A stretch of DNA of 64,000 nucleotides from Silanimonas lenta DSM 16282 (GTDB taxonomy: Bacteria; Pseudomonadota; Gammaproteobacteria; Xanthomonadales; Xanthomonadaceae): the NCBI RefSeq assembly GCF_000429065.1, contig NZ_KE386844.1, positions 124,001 through 188,000 of the forward strand, in the 5' to 3' direction. Position 1 is the first letter of the stretch, and each line of letters starts with the position of its first letter. Below, in pieces: positions 27,992 through 38,597 of the stretch. The translations under genes and the position numbers were made by a program. The notes beneath the pieces are model-generated. The model did no database searches, was not told the DNA's origin, and saw nothing but the letters and a program-made list of their open reading frames with translations.

Positions 27992-29959
27992 ATGCCGCGA
28001 CCGCCGCCCCGCCCTGCGCATCTCGCCTGTGCCCTGCTGCCGGCCCTGGCCATGCCGGTTCCGGCGCAGGACACCCGCGCGCTGCTCGACCTGGAACTGG
28101 AGGCCCTGCTGGAGCTGCGGGTCTCGGTGGCCAGCGGCCGCAGCGAGGCGCTGCGCGAGACCCCGGTGCTGGTATCGCGTCTCGATGCCGCGGAAGCCCG
28201 CGCCTACGGCCTGCAGACCCTGGCCGAATGGCTGTCGCTGCTGCCGGGCGTAGTGGTGCAGGAGAGCGCCATCGGCACCCAGGCGGTGATGGTCCGCGGA
28301 CTGGTCGAGGGCTTCAACCAGAAGGTGCTGTTCCTGCTCGACGGCGTGCCCTACTGGCAGCCGAGCCACGGCGATTCGCCGCTGCCGGCGATCCCGCTCG
28401 CGGCCATCGAGCGCATCGAACTGGTACGCGGGCCGGGTGGGGTGCTGTTCGGCACCAATGCCACCGGCGGGGTGATCAACATCGTGACCCGCCGCGACGA
28501 GGGGGGCGAGGCCTGGCTGCAGGGCGGCGGGCGCGGGCGCTGGCGTGCCGAGGGGCACTGGCGGCAGGCGCTGGGCACGGGCCAGTCCCTGCAGCTCGCC
28601 GTCTCGGCCAGCGAGGACCCGCGCTACGCCGGCCTGTTCACTGCCCGCCCCCGTCCTCCCGGCTTCCCGCCGGATACCCCGGAAGATGGCCGGGTGCCAC
28701 GCGGCGGTGGCCAGCGCTCGGCCCTCGTCGCCTGGCAGGCGCCCGGTTTCACCCTGCGCTGGCATGGCTTCGAACGCGAGGCCCGGGGGCTGGCGGCGGC
28801 CGCCAGCCTGCTCAACCGCTCCACCCTGCACTACGAGGGCCAGCAGCTGGCCGCCAGCCACGAACGCACTTTCGGCGAACGGCACATGCTGGCGCTGCAT
28901 GCCGACTGGACCCGCTTCACCCTCGCCATCCCCACGGCCCGCCAGCTCGGCGGTACCATCGACGGCCTGCAAACCTTCGCCGACGATGGCCGCGGCAATA
29001 CCCGGCTGCGCAGCGGCCTTGCCTGGCAATGGCAGCTGGGGGAGGCGCACTTCCTGCAGGCCGGGCTGGAACGCGAGCGCCGCAATACTGCCGAGTACCA
29101 GCTGCGCGATGCCGCGAGCGGCGCCCTGCTGGCCGTGCAGCTGCCGGCGGAATCACGGTACGAAACCGCGGGCTGGCTGCAGTTCGACGGCCGCTTCGGT
29201 GACTGGCGCGCGGTGCTCGGCCTGCGCCATGTCGACAGCGAGGTGTTCGGCCAGCGCTGGCTGCCGCGCGGCTCGCTGCTCTGGCAGGCCAGCGAGCGGC
29301 AGAGCTGGCGCCTGGTGTTCTCGGAGGGCTACAACGCGCCCACGCCGCTGCAGCGCAACGTGGCCATCCCGCCCGATGCCCTGCGCGGCAACCCGGAGCT
29401 CCGGCCGGAGGCCGTGCGCAATCTCGAGCTGGCCTGGAGCTGGCAGGGAGAGGGCCAGGCCCTGGTGCTCTCGGCCTACCGCCTGCGCATCGACCAGGCG
29501 ATCCAGCGCCAGCGCCTCGGCGGTGGCAGCACCGTCGGCTTTGCCAACCTGCCGGCCTTCGAGCGCCATGGCATCGAAGGCGAATGGCGCCGGCGCCGGG
29601 CCGGCTGGCAGCAGTACGCCAGCCTGCACTGGCAGCGCGAAGGCGACTCCGGGGCCGATGCCTTCGCCCGGGTGGCGCCGCGCTGGCAGGCGAGCCTGGG
29701 GCTTGCCTACCGGCAGGGGCCGCACCACTGGGGCGGCGCGCTGCGTTACGTGGGGCGCCGCGCCGCCGCCGGCCCGATGGCCCTGCTCTCCCTGCAGTAC
29801 CGCTTCGAGCGCCCGGCGTTCTGGCTCGAGCTCGGCATCGACAATGCCCTCGGCGATGCCGGCCGCCACCCCGACGTGCTCGACCTCGATCCGCGCCGCG
29901 AAGTGGCCGGCCTGCCACCCAGCCCCGGCACCCTGTTCGGCCTTGGCTGGCGTTTCTAG
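27992..29959 (+). CDS. TonB-dependent outer-membrane receptor
   Basis: 655 residues. After a signal peptide (to about residue 26, VPAQ), a plug domain runs to about 175: RETPVLVSRLDA, LAEWLSLLPGVVVQES, VMVRGL, the LLDGVPYW strand and ELVRGPGGVLFGTNATGGVIN, quoted here as RGPGGVLFGTNATGG, the classic plug signature. The 22-strand barrel ends in FGLGWRF with the terminal Phe. No convincing TonB box is seen after the signal peptide. It is on the small side for the family. The cognate ligand (siderophore, cobalamin, copper or another) cannot be told from sequence. It converges on tamB. Confidence 0.94.
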   Translation: MPRPPPRPAHLACALLPALAMPVPAQDTRALLDLELEALLELRVSVASGRSEALRETPVLVSRLDAAEARAYGLQTLAEWLSLLPGVVVQESAIGTQAVMVRGLVEGFNQKVLFLLDGVPYWQPSHGDSPLPAIPLAAIERIELVRGPGGVLFGTNATGGVINIVTRRDEGGEAWLQGGGRGRWRAEGHWRQALGTGQSLQLAVSASEDPRYAGLFTARPRPPGFPPDTPEDGRVPRGGGQRSALVAWQAPGFTLRWHGFEREARGLAAAASLLNRSTLHYEGQQLAASHERTFGERHMLALHADWTRFTLAIPTARQLGGTIDGLQTFADDGRGNTRLRSGLAWQWQLGEAHFLQAGLERERRNTAEYQLRDAASGALLAVQLPAESRYETAGWLQFDGRFGDWRAVLGLRHVDSEVFGQRWLPRGSLLWQASERQSWRLVFSEGYNAPTPLQRNVAIPPDALRGNPELRPEAVRNLELAWSWQGEGQALVLSAYRLRIDQAIQRQRLGGGSTVGFANLPAFERHGIEGEWRRRRAGWQQYASLHWQREGDSGADAFARVAPRWQASLGLAYRQGPHHWGGALRYVGRRAAAGPMALLSLQYRFERPAFWLELGIDNALGDAGRHPDVLDLDPRREVAGLPPSPGTLFGLGWRF

Positions 29960-30004
29960 GGCCGGCCGGGATTCGCCCCCGGCAGCAGCCCGCCCCGCCC
30001 TTCC

Positions 30005-33000
30005 TCAGTCGCGGTCGAAGCGGGCCTCGAGCAGCAGGCGCTGCTCCTCGCTGCTCTCCAGCTGCAGGGAAAGCCAGCGCCGCAGGGCGTAGGTGGCGCC
30101 GAACACCTGGCCGGCGCCGCTGAGCGACATGCCGTAGCTGACGTAGAGCTTCGGCGTGATGCGCTTGCCCACGGTGAGGGCGGTGCCACCGAGGGCACGC
30201 GACTGGCCGACGCTGGCGACATCGAGGCCCACGGCCCCGGCGAAGGCCTGGGCCACGGCATTGCCGCCGAGAGCCAGCGCCGCCTGCTCGAGCTGCGCGG
30301 CATCCTGTCCGTCGGCGGTGGAGAGCGGGCGGCCGAACATCAGCAGCGAGAGGGCCTCGGCCTGCGGCAGCGGCGGCTGCGACCAGACCTCGGCGCGCAG
30401 CCGGTCCGGGGTGCCGGCCAGCGCCACGCCGACCTCGGGCGAGGTGTCCGGGCGCTCGGCGCGCACGTCCACCACCGGCTGGTCGAGCGGGGCATTGGCC
30501 CAGCGCAGGCTGCCGCGGGTGAGCCGCAGCGCCTGCCCGTAGGCGCGCACCCCGCCGGAAAGCTCGAGGGTGCCGGTGGCACGCGGCTCGCGGTCGATGC
30601 GGTCACGCACCCGCAGCTCGCCGGCCACCCGGCCATCGAAGCCATAGCCCACGAGCCGCACGTCCTCGCCGAGCACCAGCCGCAGGTCGGCATCCAGCGC
30701 CGGGCCGGGCGCGGCCTCCGGTGCGCCGGCATCGACCACCACCACATCGGCCGAGACCGGCACGCTCTGCGTGCCCTGCTCCACCTGCAGCAGGGCGCGC
30801 GGCACCGCCACCCGGCCGCGCACCCGGGCCACGCCGCCCTGCACCTCGACCTCGAGTTCCGGCGAGATCCAGGCCCGGGCCTCGGGCGTGTCCAGCACGC
30901 GCACCGCCTCGCCGCGCACGCCAAGGCGGATCGGCGAGACGCCGGGCTGCCAGTCGCCGGCCAGGGCCAGCGCGCCATCGCCAGTGGGCAGGCGGCCCTC
31001 GAGGCGCAGGCGCCCCCCCTCGTCGCCGCTGGCCCGCAGCTCGCCCGCCTCCACGGCGATGCCGAGCGCCGGCAGCTCGACATGGAAGGGCGCCAGCGCG
31101 AGTTCGCCGCTCCAGCGCGGGGCCTCCAGCGTGCCGGCGACCCGCAGTTCGCCGCGCAGTTCCCCGCGCGGTTCAGCAAGGTCGGCAACGAAGGCCTCGA
31201 CGATGCCGAGATCGTTCGCCTCCAGGGTGAGCCGGCCATCGAGCGCGCCCGCGGCATCGGCGCGCAGCGTGGCGATGAGCCGTCCCTCGGGCGGCAGCCC
31301 GGCGCTGGCTTCGAGGCGCAGGCCGTCCGCGCCGCGGGCCGCGTCGATGCGCAGGGCCTCCCAGCGCAGCGCGGCCTCGCTGGCGCCGCCGAGGCTGCGC
31401 AGGCGGCCGCGCGGCGATGCCAGCCGCAGCTCGCCCCGCAGCGCCGGCGCCGAGGGTTCCAGCCGCGCCTCGAGGCTCAGCCGGCCCACCGGCCGCAGCT
31501 GGCCCTCGCCCTCCGGCAGGAAGGGGCCGAGCCAGCTCAGCAAAAGATCGCTGCCATCGAGCCGCAGTTCGCGGGCATCGCCCTCGGCGCAGAGCCGGCT
31601 ACTTCGGCCAAGACCGAGGCAGGCCGGACTTGCGAGCCGCCAGCCGCGTGGCTCGAAGCGGACATCCACCGGCTCGGCCAGGGTGGCGGCGGGCAGGCGC
31701 GGCAGGCGGGCATCGAGGCGGGAGAGCGTGAGCCGCGAGGCACCTCCCGGCAGGCGCTGCCAGCCGCCCTCGGCCTCGATCCGCCCCGCCGGCCCCTCGC
31801 GCGGGGCGAAGCCCTCGCCCGCCAGCCCCTCGATGACGAGGCGATGGCGCAGCCGGGAAAGCCGCCCCTCGGCCTCGGCCTCGAGGCCCTCGGCCGTCCA
31901 GCCGGCATAGGCCGGCGCCAGCACCGAGAGCCTGGCCTCGAGCCGTGGATCCTCGTGGCGGCCGGCGAGGCGCAGGTCGAGCGCCGCGATGCCCTCCGCC
32001 CCCTCCAGCCAGGGCGCCAACGGCAGGCGGCGCAGTGAGGCGTCGAGATCGAACTCGGGCGCGAGCCGGCCGCGGGCCCTGAGCCGGCCCTCGCCCAGCG
32101 CCAGCTCGGCCTCGCCGCGGCTGCGGCCGGCTTCGCTGTCGAGGGCAAGCCGGCCCGACAGCGGCTGGCCGCGCAGCTGCCCTGTCAGTCCCTCCAGCCG
32201 GGCGGCGAGCGCCGGGGCGCCCTTGGCGGGCCAGGTGCCGTTCACCGAGAGCCGGCCGTCCAGCCGCCCCGGCCAGCCGGGCAGCAGCCAGGACGGGTCG
32301 AGGGCGCGCAGCCGGGCCTCGAGCGCGAGCGGGCGATCACCGGCCAGCCCGAGCCGCGCCTCGCCCTCGAGGCCGCCGCCCGGCGAGTCGAAGCGCAGGC
32401 GCGGCAGGTGCAGGGCCTCGCCTTCGCGGCGCGCCTCGGCCTCGATCCGGGCCTGCTGCGCGCCGCGCCGCAGCTCGCCGCGCAGCGCGGCCTGCCAGTC
32501 CTCCAGCCTGCCCTCGACCTGCGCCGTGGCATCGGCCCGGACCCGGGCCTCGCCCTCGCCCCAGATGAGGCCGCGCCCCTCGGCCTCCAGCCGCGCGCGG
32601 GCCTCGTCAAGCGCGATCTCGCCACGCAGGGTGAGGCGGCCGTCCAGCAGGCCGAGCACGAGGGCGTCGAGATACAGGCGCTCGCCGTCGAGGCGCAGCT
32701 GCGAGGGCGCGATGTCGATGGCGAGCCCCTCGCGCACGAGCCGGCCTTCCAGCGCCACGGCATGGCCCGGCGCCGCGGCGGCACGGCCCCCCGCGAGGCG
32801 CAGGCCGAGATCGAGCGGCGCGGCCTCGGCAAGGGTCAGCGCCTCGCCGCTCGCCTCCAGCGTCCAGGCCAGGGTGTCCAGCGATCCTGCGTCACGCCAT
32901 CCGCCGCGCAGGGCCAGCGGCCCGCCGGCCCGGGCCTGCAGCTGCAATTCGCCCGCGGCCAGCCTGCCTTCGAGGCGCAGGGCGAGCGCTTCCAGACCGG

Positions 33001-33637
33001 CAGCCTCGCCCTCGAGCTGCAGGGCCGTGGCGAAGTCCCGCGCCGGGGCATAGGCGAGCCTCCCTGCCAGGGCGAGCCCGGGGCCTCGCAGGGCCAGCGC
33101 CTCCAGGGCGAGCTCGCCGCGGCGCAGGCGCAGGCGCGCGCCCGCCTCGTCGAGCTGCAGGCGCGGCGGAACCTCGGTGGACGGCGCCTCGCCCACCGGC
33201 AGGCTCCAGACCCGCAGCCCGCGCAGCGCCAGTGCCTCGATATCGAGGCCGAGCGGCAGCGCGAGCGTGGGCAGCGCCTCGGGCCAGGGCGGCGAGGGCG
33301 GCGCCTCCCCGTCTTCGCGCTGCCAGACCCGGACGCCTTCGGCCCGCAGCGAGCGCAGGGCAAGACCGCCGATCCGCGGCCGCAGCGGGCCGAGCTCGAG
33401 GCGCTCGATCTCGATGCGCTGGCGGCCATCGTCGAAGACGAGGCCGCGCAGGCGCAGGCCGCCGGCCAGGCTGCCCTCGCGCTCCCCGAGCGCGAGCTGG
33501 CCCTCCGGCAGGGCGGCGAGCGCCCGGCCCAGCAGCAGCTCGCGGCCACCGCCGCTGCCGAGCAGCCACCACAGCCCTCCCGCAGCGAGCAGCAGGCCCG
33601 CCAGCAGCAGCATCGCCAGCGCCTTCATCGCACGCAT
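30005..33637 (-). CDS. tamB: Translocation and assembly module inner-membrane component, TamB
   Basis: 1210 residues (E. coli TamB has 1259). One N-terminal membrane anchor (MKALAMLLLAGLLLAAGG) precedes a long stretch of short repeating beta strands rich in Arg/Leu/Gly/Ala, the hydrophobic-groove taco fold that spans the periplasm. The C-terminal conserved DUF490 region contains LLMFGRPLSTADGQ and ends VGKRITPKLYVSYGMSLSG with LEARFDRD, each part conserved in TamB. With TamA it assists assembly of some outer-membrane proteins and moves phospholipid to the outer membrane. Its first ATG overlaps the tamA stop (TGATG), a sign of translational coupling. Confidence 0.95.
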   Translation of the reverse strand: MRAMKALAMLLLAGLLLAAGGLWWLLGSGGGRELLLGRALAALPEGQLALGEREGSLAGGLRLRGLVFDDGRQRIEIERLELGPLRPRIGGLALRSLRAEGVRVWQREDGEAPPSPPWPEALPTLALPLGLDIEALALRGLRVWSLPVGEAPSTEVPPRLQLDEAGARLRLRRGELALEALALRGPGLALAGRLAYAPARDFATALQLEGEAAGLEALALRLEGRLAAGELQLQARAGGPLALRGGWRDAGSLDTLAWTLEASGEALTLAEAAPLDLGLRLAGGRAAAAPGHAVALEGRLVREGLAIDIAPSQLRLDGERLYLDALVLGLLDGRLTLRGEIALDEARARLEAEGRGLIWGEGEARVRADATAQVEGRLEDWQAALRGELRRGAQQARIEAEARREGEALHLPRLRFDSPGGGLEGEARLGLAGDRPLALEARLRALDPSWLLPGWPGRLDGRLSVNGTWPAKGAPALAARLEGLTGQLRGQPLSGRLALDSEAGRSRGEAELALGEGRLRARGRLAPEFDLDASLRRLPLAPWLEGAEGIAALDLRLAGRHEDPRLEARLSVLAPAYAGWTAEGLEAEAEGRLSRLRHRLVIEGLAGEGFAPREGPAGRIEAEGGWQRLPGGASRLTLSRLDARLPRLPAATLAEPVDVRFEPRGWRLASPACLGLGRSSRLCAEGDARELRLDGSDLLLSWLGPFLPEGEGQLRPVGRLSLEARLEPSAPALRGELRLASPRGRLRSLGGASEAALRWEALRIDAARGADGLRLEASAGLPPEGRLIATLRADAAGALDGRLTLEANDLGIVEAFVADLAEPRGELRGELRVAGTLEAPRWSGELALAPFHVELPALGIAVEAGELRASGDEGGRLRLEGRLPTGDGALALAGDWQPGVSPIRLGVRGEAVRVLDTPEARAWISPELEVEVQGGVARVRGRVAVPRALLQVEQGTQSVPVSADVVVVDAGAPEAAPGPALDADLRLVLGEDVRLVGYGFDGRVAGELRVRDRIDREPRATGTLELSGGVRAYGQALRLTRGSLRWANAPLDQPVVDVRAERPDTSPEVGVALAGTPDRLRAEVWSQPPLPQAEALSLLMFGRPLSTADGQDAAQLEQAALALGGNAVAQAFAGAVGLDVASVGQSRALGGTALTVGKRITPKLYVSYGMSLSGAGQVFGATYALRRWLSLQLESSEEQRLLLEARFDRD

Positions 33638-35508
33638 CAGAAGCTGATCCCGAAGCTGATGTGCAGGCGCGTGCCGCCGCCCGCCTCGCGGTCGAGGCCC
33701 TGCGCCACGTCCACGCCCAGCAGGCCCACCGGCGAACGCCAGCGCGCGCCCACCCCGACGCCGAGCTTGGGATCGAGCCCGCGCCGGGTGTTGGCGGCAT
33801 CGCCGGCATCGGCGAACAGGGCCACGCCCCACTGATCGTCGAGGAAGTGCTGCAGCTCGACGCTGGCCACCGCCATGTGCAGGCCGCCGATGACCTGGCC
33901 CTCGAAACGCGGCCCGACCTCGCGGTAGCCGTAGCCGCGGATGCTGCGGTCGCCGCCGACGAAGAAGCGCAGCGAGGTGGGATAGGCGAGCACCGCGTCC
34001 TCGCCGTCGAGGCGGGTGGTGCCGAACTCGCCGCGCAGCACCAGGCGCTGGCGTTCGCCGATCGGCCACACCCAGAGCGCGCCGAGCTGCACCTGCAGGA
34101 AATCGCGCCGCCCGGCTTCGCTGTCGAACAGGCCGCCGCGCAGCAGGGCACGCCCATGCCAGCCGGACTCGGGCGAGAGCGGGTCGTCCATGCGCCGGTA
34201 CTGCAGGCTGAGCTCCGGATAGGCGAGGTTGGCGGCGCGGCTGGCGATGCGCGAGCGGGTGACGGCGCGCTCGCGGGCGGCCACGAGGTCGGCGCCCAGG
34301 GTCCAGGGCTCGCGCTGGCCGCGCCAGCCGGCGCGCAGCGAGGCGCGCTCGAAGCCGAGCGCAGCGGTCGGGTCCTCGCGCACGAGGCCGCCCTCGGCGG
34401 CATACCAGCCCTGCCAGACGCGGAAGGCCGGCACGCGGTACTGGGTGGAGAGCGAGGTGCGCAGCTCGCTCCACTCGGCCTCGGCCAGCCACTTGTGCCC
34501 GCGCGCGTTCACCCAGCGGCGGTTGAGGCCGCCGCGCAGGCCAAGCCCGGTGTCGGTGCCGAAGCTCAGGGCCGCGGTGTAGGTGGTGCGCTTCGCCGGC
34601 GTGGTGCGCACGTCCACCGGCACCCGCAGGTCTTCGTCGATGCCTTCCTCGTCCGGCGCCACCTCGACCAGGGCGAAGTAGTCGAGCGCCGCCAGCCGCT
34701 GCTGCAGACGCGAGAGCTTGCCGCGCTCGTACGGGTCGCCGGGCGACCATTCGACGAAGGGATCGAACAGGCCCTCGCGGAAGCCGGTCTCGGCAAAGCG
34801 CGCCTCGCCCAGCCGGTGCCGCGGGCCGGAGTTCCAGAAGAGCGCGATATCCGCCGAATGCGCGGCCCGCCGCACCTCCACCCGGTGCCGCTCGAGGCGG
34901 GCATCGAAGTAGCCACGCTCGGCCAGCAGGCGGTCCACGCGCTGCTTGCCGGCCTCGTACTCGGCATGCACCAGCACCTCGCCCGGTTTCGGCCCCAGCG
35001 TGGCGAGCGCCGCCGCCACCGCGGCATCGCCCTCGGCCTCGCCGGCCATGCGCGCATCGAGGCGGGCCACCCGCACCGGCTCGCCGGCCTCGACCTGCAC
35101 CACGATGCGTACCCCGTCCGCTTCCGCCACCCGCCGCACCTCGACGCGCGGCGCGTAATAGCCGAAGGGCTCGAGCGCGGCGGCCGCCTCGGCCTCGGCC
35201 CGGCGGGAAAGGAAGCGCAGCCTCGCCTCGCCCATGCGCGCCCGCTGCGCCGGCGTCAGCCGGGTGAAGCCCAGGGCCAGGCGCACGTTCTCGCGCTCCG
35301 CCTCCGGCAGGCCTTCCACCTCCACGCCGAGCAGGCGAACCGGCGGGGCCGGGGCCCAGCGGCGCGGCCGCTCAGCGCGGGGCGCCGCGGCGGCCGGCGG
35401 CTCCGTCACAGGTGCCACCTCGGATTCCGGGGCCGGCACCGCCTGCGCCACCGGCGGCCCCGCGAGCAGGGCCAGGACGAGCAGGGCGGCGGCGGGCCGT
35501 ACCGGCAC
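33637..35508 (-). CDS. tamA: Translocation and assembly module outer-membrane component, TamA
   Basis: 623 residues from a GTG start at 35508. GAGG, which includes part of the glyS stop codon, sits just upstream as Shine-Dalgarno, and a signal peptide (RPAAALLVLALLAGPPVAQA) follows, so this start is well supported. Three POTRA domains occupy about 60-290. The Omp85 barrel contains the conserved lid-lock segment FFVGGDRSIRGYGYREVGP and ends HISFGISF. E. coli TamA has 577 residues; the extra length is an Ala/Pro-rich linker after the signal. It pairs with TamB directly downstream. Identity rests on the Omp85 fold plus the tamB partner. Confidence 0.95.
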   Translation of the reverse strand: MPVRPAAALLVLALLAGPPVAQAVPAPESEVAPVTEPPAAAAPRAERPRRWAPAPPVRLLGVEVEGLPEAERENVRLALGFTRLTPAQRARMGEARLRFLSRRAEAEAAAALEPFGYYAPRVEVRRVAEADGVRIVVQVEAGEPVRVARLDARMAGEAEGDAAVAAALATLGPKPGEVLVHAEYEAGKQRVDRLLAERGYFDARLERHRVEVRRAAHSADIALFWNSGPRHRLGEARFAETGFREGLFDPFVEWSPGDPYERGKLSRLQQRLAALDYFALVEVAPDEEGIDEDLRVPVDVRTTPAKRTTYTAALSFGTDTGLGLRGGLNRRWVNARGHKWLAEAEWSELRTSLSTQYRVPAFRVWQGWYAAEGGLVREDPTAALGFERASLRAGWRGQREPWTLGADLVAARERAVTRSRIASRAANLAYPELSLQYRRMDDPLSPESGWHGRALLRGGLFDSEAGRRDFLQVQLGALWVWPIGERQRLVLRGEFGTTRLDGEDAVLAYPTSLRFFVGGDRSIRGYGYREVGPRFEGQVIGGLHMAVASVELQHFLDDQWGVALFADAGDAANTRRGLDPKLGVGVGARWRSPVGLLGVDVAQGLDREAGGGTRLHISFGISF

Positions 35509-35513
35509 GAACC

Positions 35514-37622
35514 TCAGCCGGCCAGCTGCTCGATCGCCGCCACCGCGGCGAAACGGTCGGCCAGCACCTTCAGCAGGGCCAGGCGGTTGTCGCGGATGAC
35601 GGGATCCTCGGCCATGACCATCACGGTGTCGAAGAAGGCGTCGACGGGCTGTCGAAGCGCGGCCAGCCGTGTCAGCACCGCCTCGTAGTCGCGGGCGGCG
35701 AGCGCCGCATCGGTCTCGGCCAGCGCCGCGAGCAGGGCCGCGTGCAGCTCGCGCTCGGCCGGCTCGACGAGGGTGGCCGCATCGATGCGCTCGGGCAGCG
35801 CGCCCTCCACCTTCTTCAGGAGGTTGCGCGCGCGCTTGTTGGCCGCGGCCAGGGCCGCGGCCTCCGGGCGCTCGGCGAAGCGCTGCAGGGCCCAGAGGCG
35901 CTGGGCGAAATCGGCCAGCGAGACCGGCCGCACCGCCGCCACCGCATCGAACAGCGCCGGAGCGATGCCGCGCTCGGAAAAATAGCCGCGCAGGCGCTCG
36001 AGGATGAATTCGTACAGGTCGAGGCGCAGGGTTTCCTTGTCGCGGTCGGCATGCGGCGCCACCGCCTCCGGCAGCAGGGCCACCGCCGCATCGATCATGC
36101 CGACGAGGTTCAGGTCGAGCCCGCCCTCGATCAGGGTGCGGGCAAGGCCCAGCGCATTGCGGCGCAGGGCGAAGGGGTCCTTGTTCCCCGAAGGCTTCAG
36201 GCCGGCGGCGAAGCCACCGGCGAGAGTGTCGAGGCGTTCGGCGATCGCCAGCACCTGGCCCAGCCGCGTCGAGGCGATGGCATCGCCCGAGAACCGCGGC
36301 GCATAGACCTCGTCCAGAGCCACGGCCACGGCGGCGCGGGCTTCGGCCGGCAGTTCGGCGAGGCTGGCATCGTTCATCGCGTAGTAGCGGCCGGCAATGC
36401 CCTGCAGCTCGGGGAACTCGCCCACCAGGCGGCTTTGCAGGTCGGCCTTGCACAGCCGGGCCGCGACCTGGGCGAGATCGGCGTCGTCGTCCAGCGCCAT
36501 CGCGATGGCACGGGAAAGCTGGGCGATGCGCGCCACCTTGTCGGCATAGCTGCCGAGCTTCTGCTGGTAGGTGACGCTGGCAAGCCCCTCGTTCATCGCC
36601 GCGAGGCCCTGCTTGAGGTCCTCGTCGAAGAAGAAGGCGGCATCGGCGAAGCGCGGGCGGATCACCCGCTCGTAGCCCTTGCGCACCTCCGCCTCGTTCG
36701 TGGAAACGATGTTGGCGATGCCAATGAAGGCCTCGGTGAGACGGCCCTGCGCATCCAGCACCGGGAAGAACTTCTGGTTCGCTTCCATGGTCGAGATCAG
36801 CGCCTCCTGCGGCACGCGCAGGAAGGCGCTCTCGAAGCTGCAGAGCACGGCCTTCGGCCATTCCACGAGGCCGTTCACCTGCTCGAGGTTGTCCTCGGTG
36901 ATGCGCGCCGTGCCGCCGGCCTGCGCAGCCGCGGCTTCCACCTCGCGGACGATGGCCGCGCGGCGCTCGTCGGCATCCACCAGCACCTTGGCGCCGCGCA
37001 GGGCCTCGACATAGGCCTCGGCATCGCTCACCCACACCGCCCTGTCGTGCAGGAAGCGGTGACCCCGGCTCATGCGGTCGGCCATCTTGCCGAAGGCGGA
37101 AATCGGCAACACCTCGGCGCCATACAGCGCCACCAGCCACAGCACCGGGCGGGCGAAGGCATGCTCGTGCGCCCCCCAGCGCATCGGCTTCGGGATCGGC
37201 ATGGCCTTCAGGGCCTCATCCAGCACTGCCTGCAGCAGATCCACGGTGCGCGCGCCGGGCTTCACCGCGCGGTAGACGAAGCGCTCGCCCTTGGCATCCG
37301 TGATGCGCTCGAGCTCGGTCCACGCCACCCCGGCCCTGGCCGCGAAGCCCTCCAGCGCCCTGGTCGGGGCACCATTCGCGTCGAGACCGACGTTGAGGTA
37401 GGGACCCAGCACTTCCGAGCGCTGCTCGGGCTGCTCGGGCGCCACGCCCTCGATCAGCACCGCGAGGCGACGCGGCGAGTACAGCCTGCGGGCAGCACCC
37501 ATCGCGACGCCGCGCCGGGCAAGCCCTTCGGCGATCCCGTCTGCGAACGTGGCCGCCAGTTCCGGCAGGGCCTTGACCGGCAGCTCCTCGGTGCCGAGCT
37601 CGATCAGCAGGGAGGCGCTCAT
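35514..37622 (-). CDS. glyS: Glycine--tRNA ligase beta subunit
   Basis: 702 residues (E. coli GlyS has 689). It starts [15 protein letters not shown], the family signature, with [40 protein letters not shown] and a C-terminal anticodon-binding/DALR-like region. With GlyQ it forms the alpha2beta2 glycyl-tRNA synthetase. Its ATG overlaps the glyQ stop by four bases (ATGA). The tamA start lies six bases past its stop and uses the stop region as ribosome-binding site, so the synthetase is coupled to the outer-membrane assembly genes. Confidence 0.97.
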   Translation of the reverse strand: MSASLLIELGTEELPVKALPELAATFADGIAEGLARRGVAMGAARRLYSPRRLAVLIEGVAPEQPEQRSEVLGPYLNVGLDANGAPTRALEGFAARAGVAWTELERITDAKGERFVYRAVKPGARTVDLLQAVLDEALKAMPIPKPMRWGAHEHAFARPVLWLVALYGAEVLPISAFGKMADRMSRGHRFLHDRAVWVSDAEAYVEALRGAKVLVDADERRAAIVREVEAAAAQAGGTARITEDNLEQVNGLVEWPKAVLCSFESAFLRVPQEALISTMEANQKFFPVLDAQGRLTEAFIGIANIVSTNEAEVRKGYERVIRPRFADAAFFFDEDLKQGLAAMNEGLASVTYQQKLGSYADKVARIAQLSRAIAMALDDDADLAQVAARLCKADLQSRLVGEFPELQGIAGRYYAMNDASLAELPAEARAAVAVALDEVYAPRFSGDAIASTRLGQVLAIAERLDTLAGGFAAGLKPSGNKDPFALRRNALGLARTLIEGGLDLNLVGMIDAAVALLPEAVAPHADRDKETLRLDLYEFILERLRGYFSERGIAPALFDAVAAVRPVSLADFAQRLWALQRFAERPEAAALAAANKRARNLLKKVEGALPERIDAATLVEPAERELHAALLAALAETDAALAARDYEAVLTRLAALRQPVDAFFDTVMVMAEDPVIRDNRLALLKVLADRFAAVAAIEQLAG

Positions 37623-38557
37623 GCCGCCACCTCCGGCGCATCGAGGCCGAGCCGGGCGCGTTCTGCCGCATCCTTCACGCCGGGGAAGCCGAGCTTCTGG
37701 CGCTGGGCGAAATAGGCCTCGGCCACCGAGCGCGCCAGGGTGCGCACGCGCAGGATGTAGCGCTGGCGCTCGGTGACCGAGATCGCGCGACGCGCATCGA
37801 GCAGGTTGAAGCTGTGCGAGGCCTTGCAGACCTGGTCGTAGGCCGGCAGCGGCAGGCCGAGCCCGACCAGCTTCAGCGCTTCTGCCTCGCAGGCATCGAA
37901 GCGGTGGAAGAGTTCGGCCACGTCGGCATGCTCGAAGTTGTAGGCGCTCTGCTCGCGCTCGTTCTGCAGGAAGACATCGCCATAGGTCACCGGCCCCTGC
38001 GGCCCTACCGTCCACACGAGGTCGTAGACGTTGTCGCAGGCCTGCAGGTACATGCACAGGCGCTCGAGGCCGTAGGTGATCTCGCCGGTCACCGGCCTGC
38101 ACTCGAGGCCACCGGCCTGCTGGAAATAGGTGAACTGCGTCACCTCCATGCCGTTCAGCCATACCTCCCAGCCCAAGCCCCAGGCGCCGAGGGTCGGCGA
38201 TTCCCAGTTGTCCTCGACGAGGCGCAGGTCGTGCACCGAAGGATCGATGCCGAGCGCCTTCAGGGAGCCGAAATAGCGCTCGACGATGTCGTCGGGGTTC
38301 GGCTTCATCACCACCTGGTACTGGTAGTAGTGCTGCAGGCGGTTCGGGTTCTCGCCGTAGCGCCCGTCGCCGGGTCGGCGCGAGGGCTGCACGTAGGCGG
38401 CGTTCCAGGGCTCGGGGCCGAGGGCGCGGAGGAAGGTGGCGGGGTGGAAGGTGCCGGCACCGACCTCGAGGTCGAGCGGCTGGATGAGCACACAGCCCTG
38501 CTCCGCCCAGTAGGCGTTCAGGCGTGTGATCAGTTCCTGGAAGGTGGGGGCGGGCAT
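37619..38557 (-). CDS. glyQ: Glycine--tRNA ligase alpha subunit
   Basis: 312 residues (E. coli GlyQ has 303). Nearly every stretch matches the family: [55 protein letters not shown] and [10 protein letters not shown]. It is the catalytic class II core that forms glycyl adenylate. It is the first gene of glyQ-glyS-tamA-tamB. A TATACT box about 30 bases upstream is a likely promoter element. Confidence 0.97.
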   Translation of the reverse strand: MPAPTFQELITRLNAYWAEQGCVLIQPLDLEVGAGTFHPATFLRALGPEPWNAAYVQPSRRPGDGRYGENPNRLQHYYQYQVVMKPNPDDIVERYFGSLKALGIDPSVHDLRLVEDNWESPTLGAWGLGWEVWLNGMEVTQFTYFQQAGGLECRPVTGEITYGLERLCMYLQACDNVYDLVWTVGPQGPVTYGDVFLQNEREQSAYNFEHADVAELFHRFDACEAEALKLVGLGLPLPAYDQVCKASHSFNLLDARRAISVTERQRYILRVRTLARSVAEAYFAQRQKLGFPGVKDAAERARLGLDAPEVAA

Positions 38558-38586
38558 CGGACTCGACGCAGGAAAAACAAGCCCGC

Positions 38587-38592
38587 AGTATA
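38587..38592 (-). promoter_or_regulatory. Candidate -10 box of the glyQ-glyS-tamA-tamB operon
   Basis: TATACT (minus strand 38592-38587) matches five of six -10 bases and lies 29 bases before ATG 38557. It is embedded in a short inverted repeat, CCCGC AGTATA GCGGG (38582-38597), which also reads toward the divergent amidotransferase gene. No -35 match is obvious. Confidence 0.45.
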
Positions 38593-38597
38593 GCGGG

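Noticed and set aside
23599-28074. 1491-residue minus-strand frame spanning the patatin, GDSL and receptor genes
   Set aside because: It covers three genes with convincing motifs on other frames and has no recognisable domain.
29960-30004. Hairpin between the TonB-dependent receptor and tamB as a terminator
   Set aside because: The CCGGG/CCCGG stem is short and no T-run follows on either strand.
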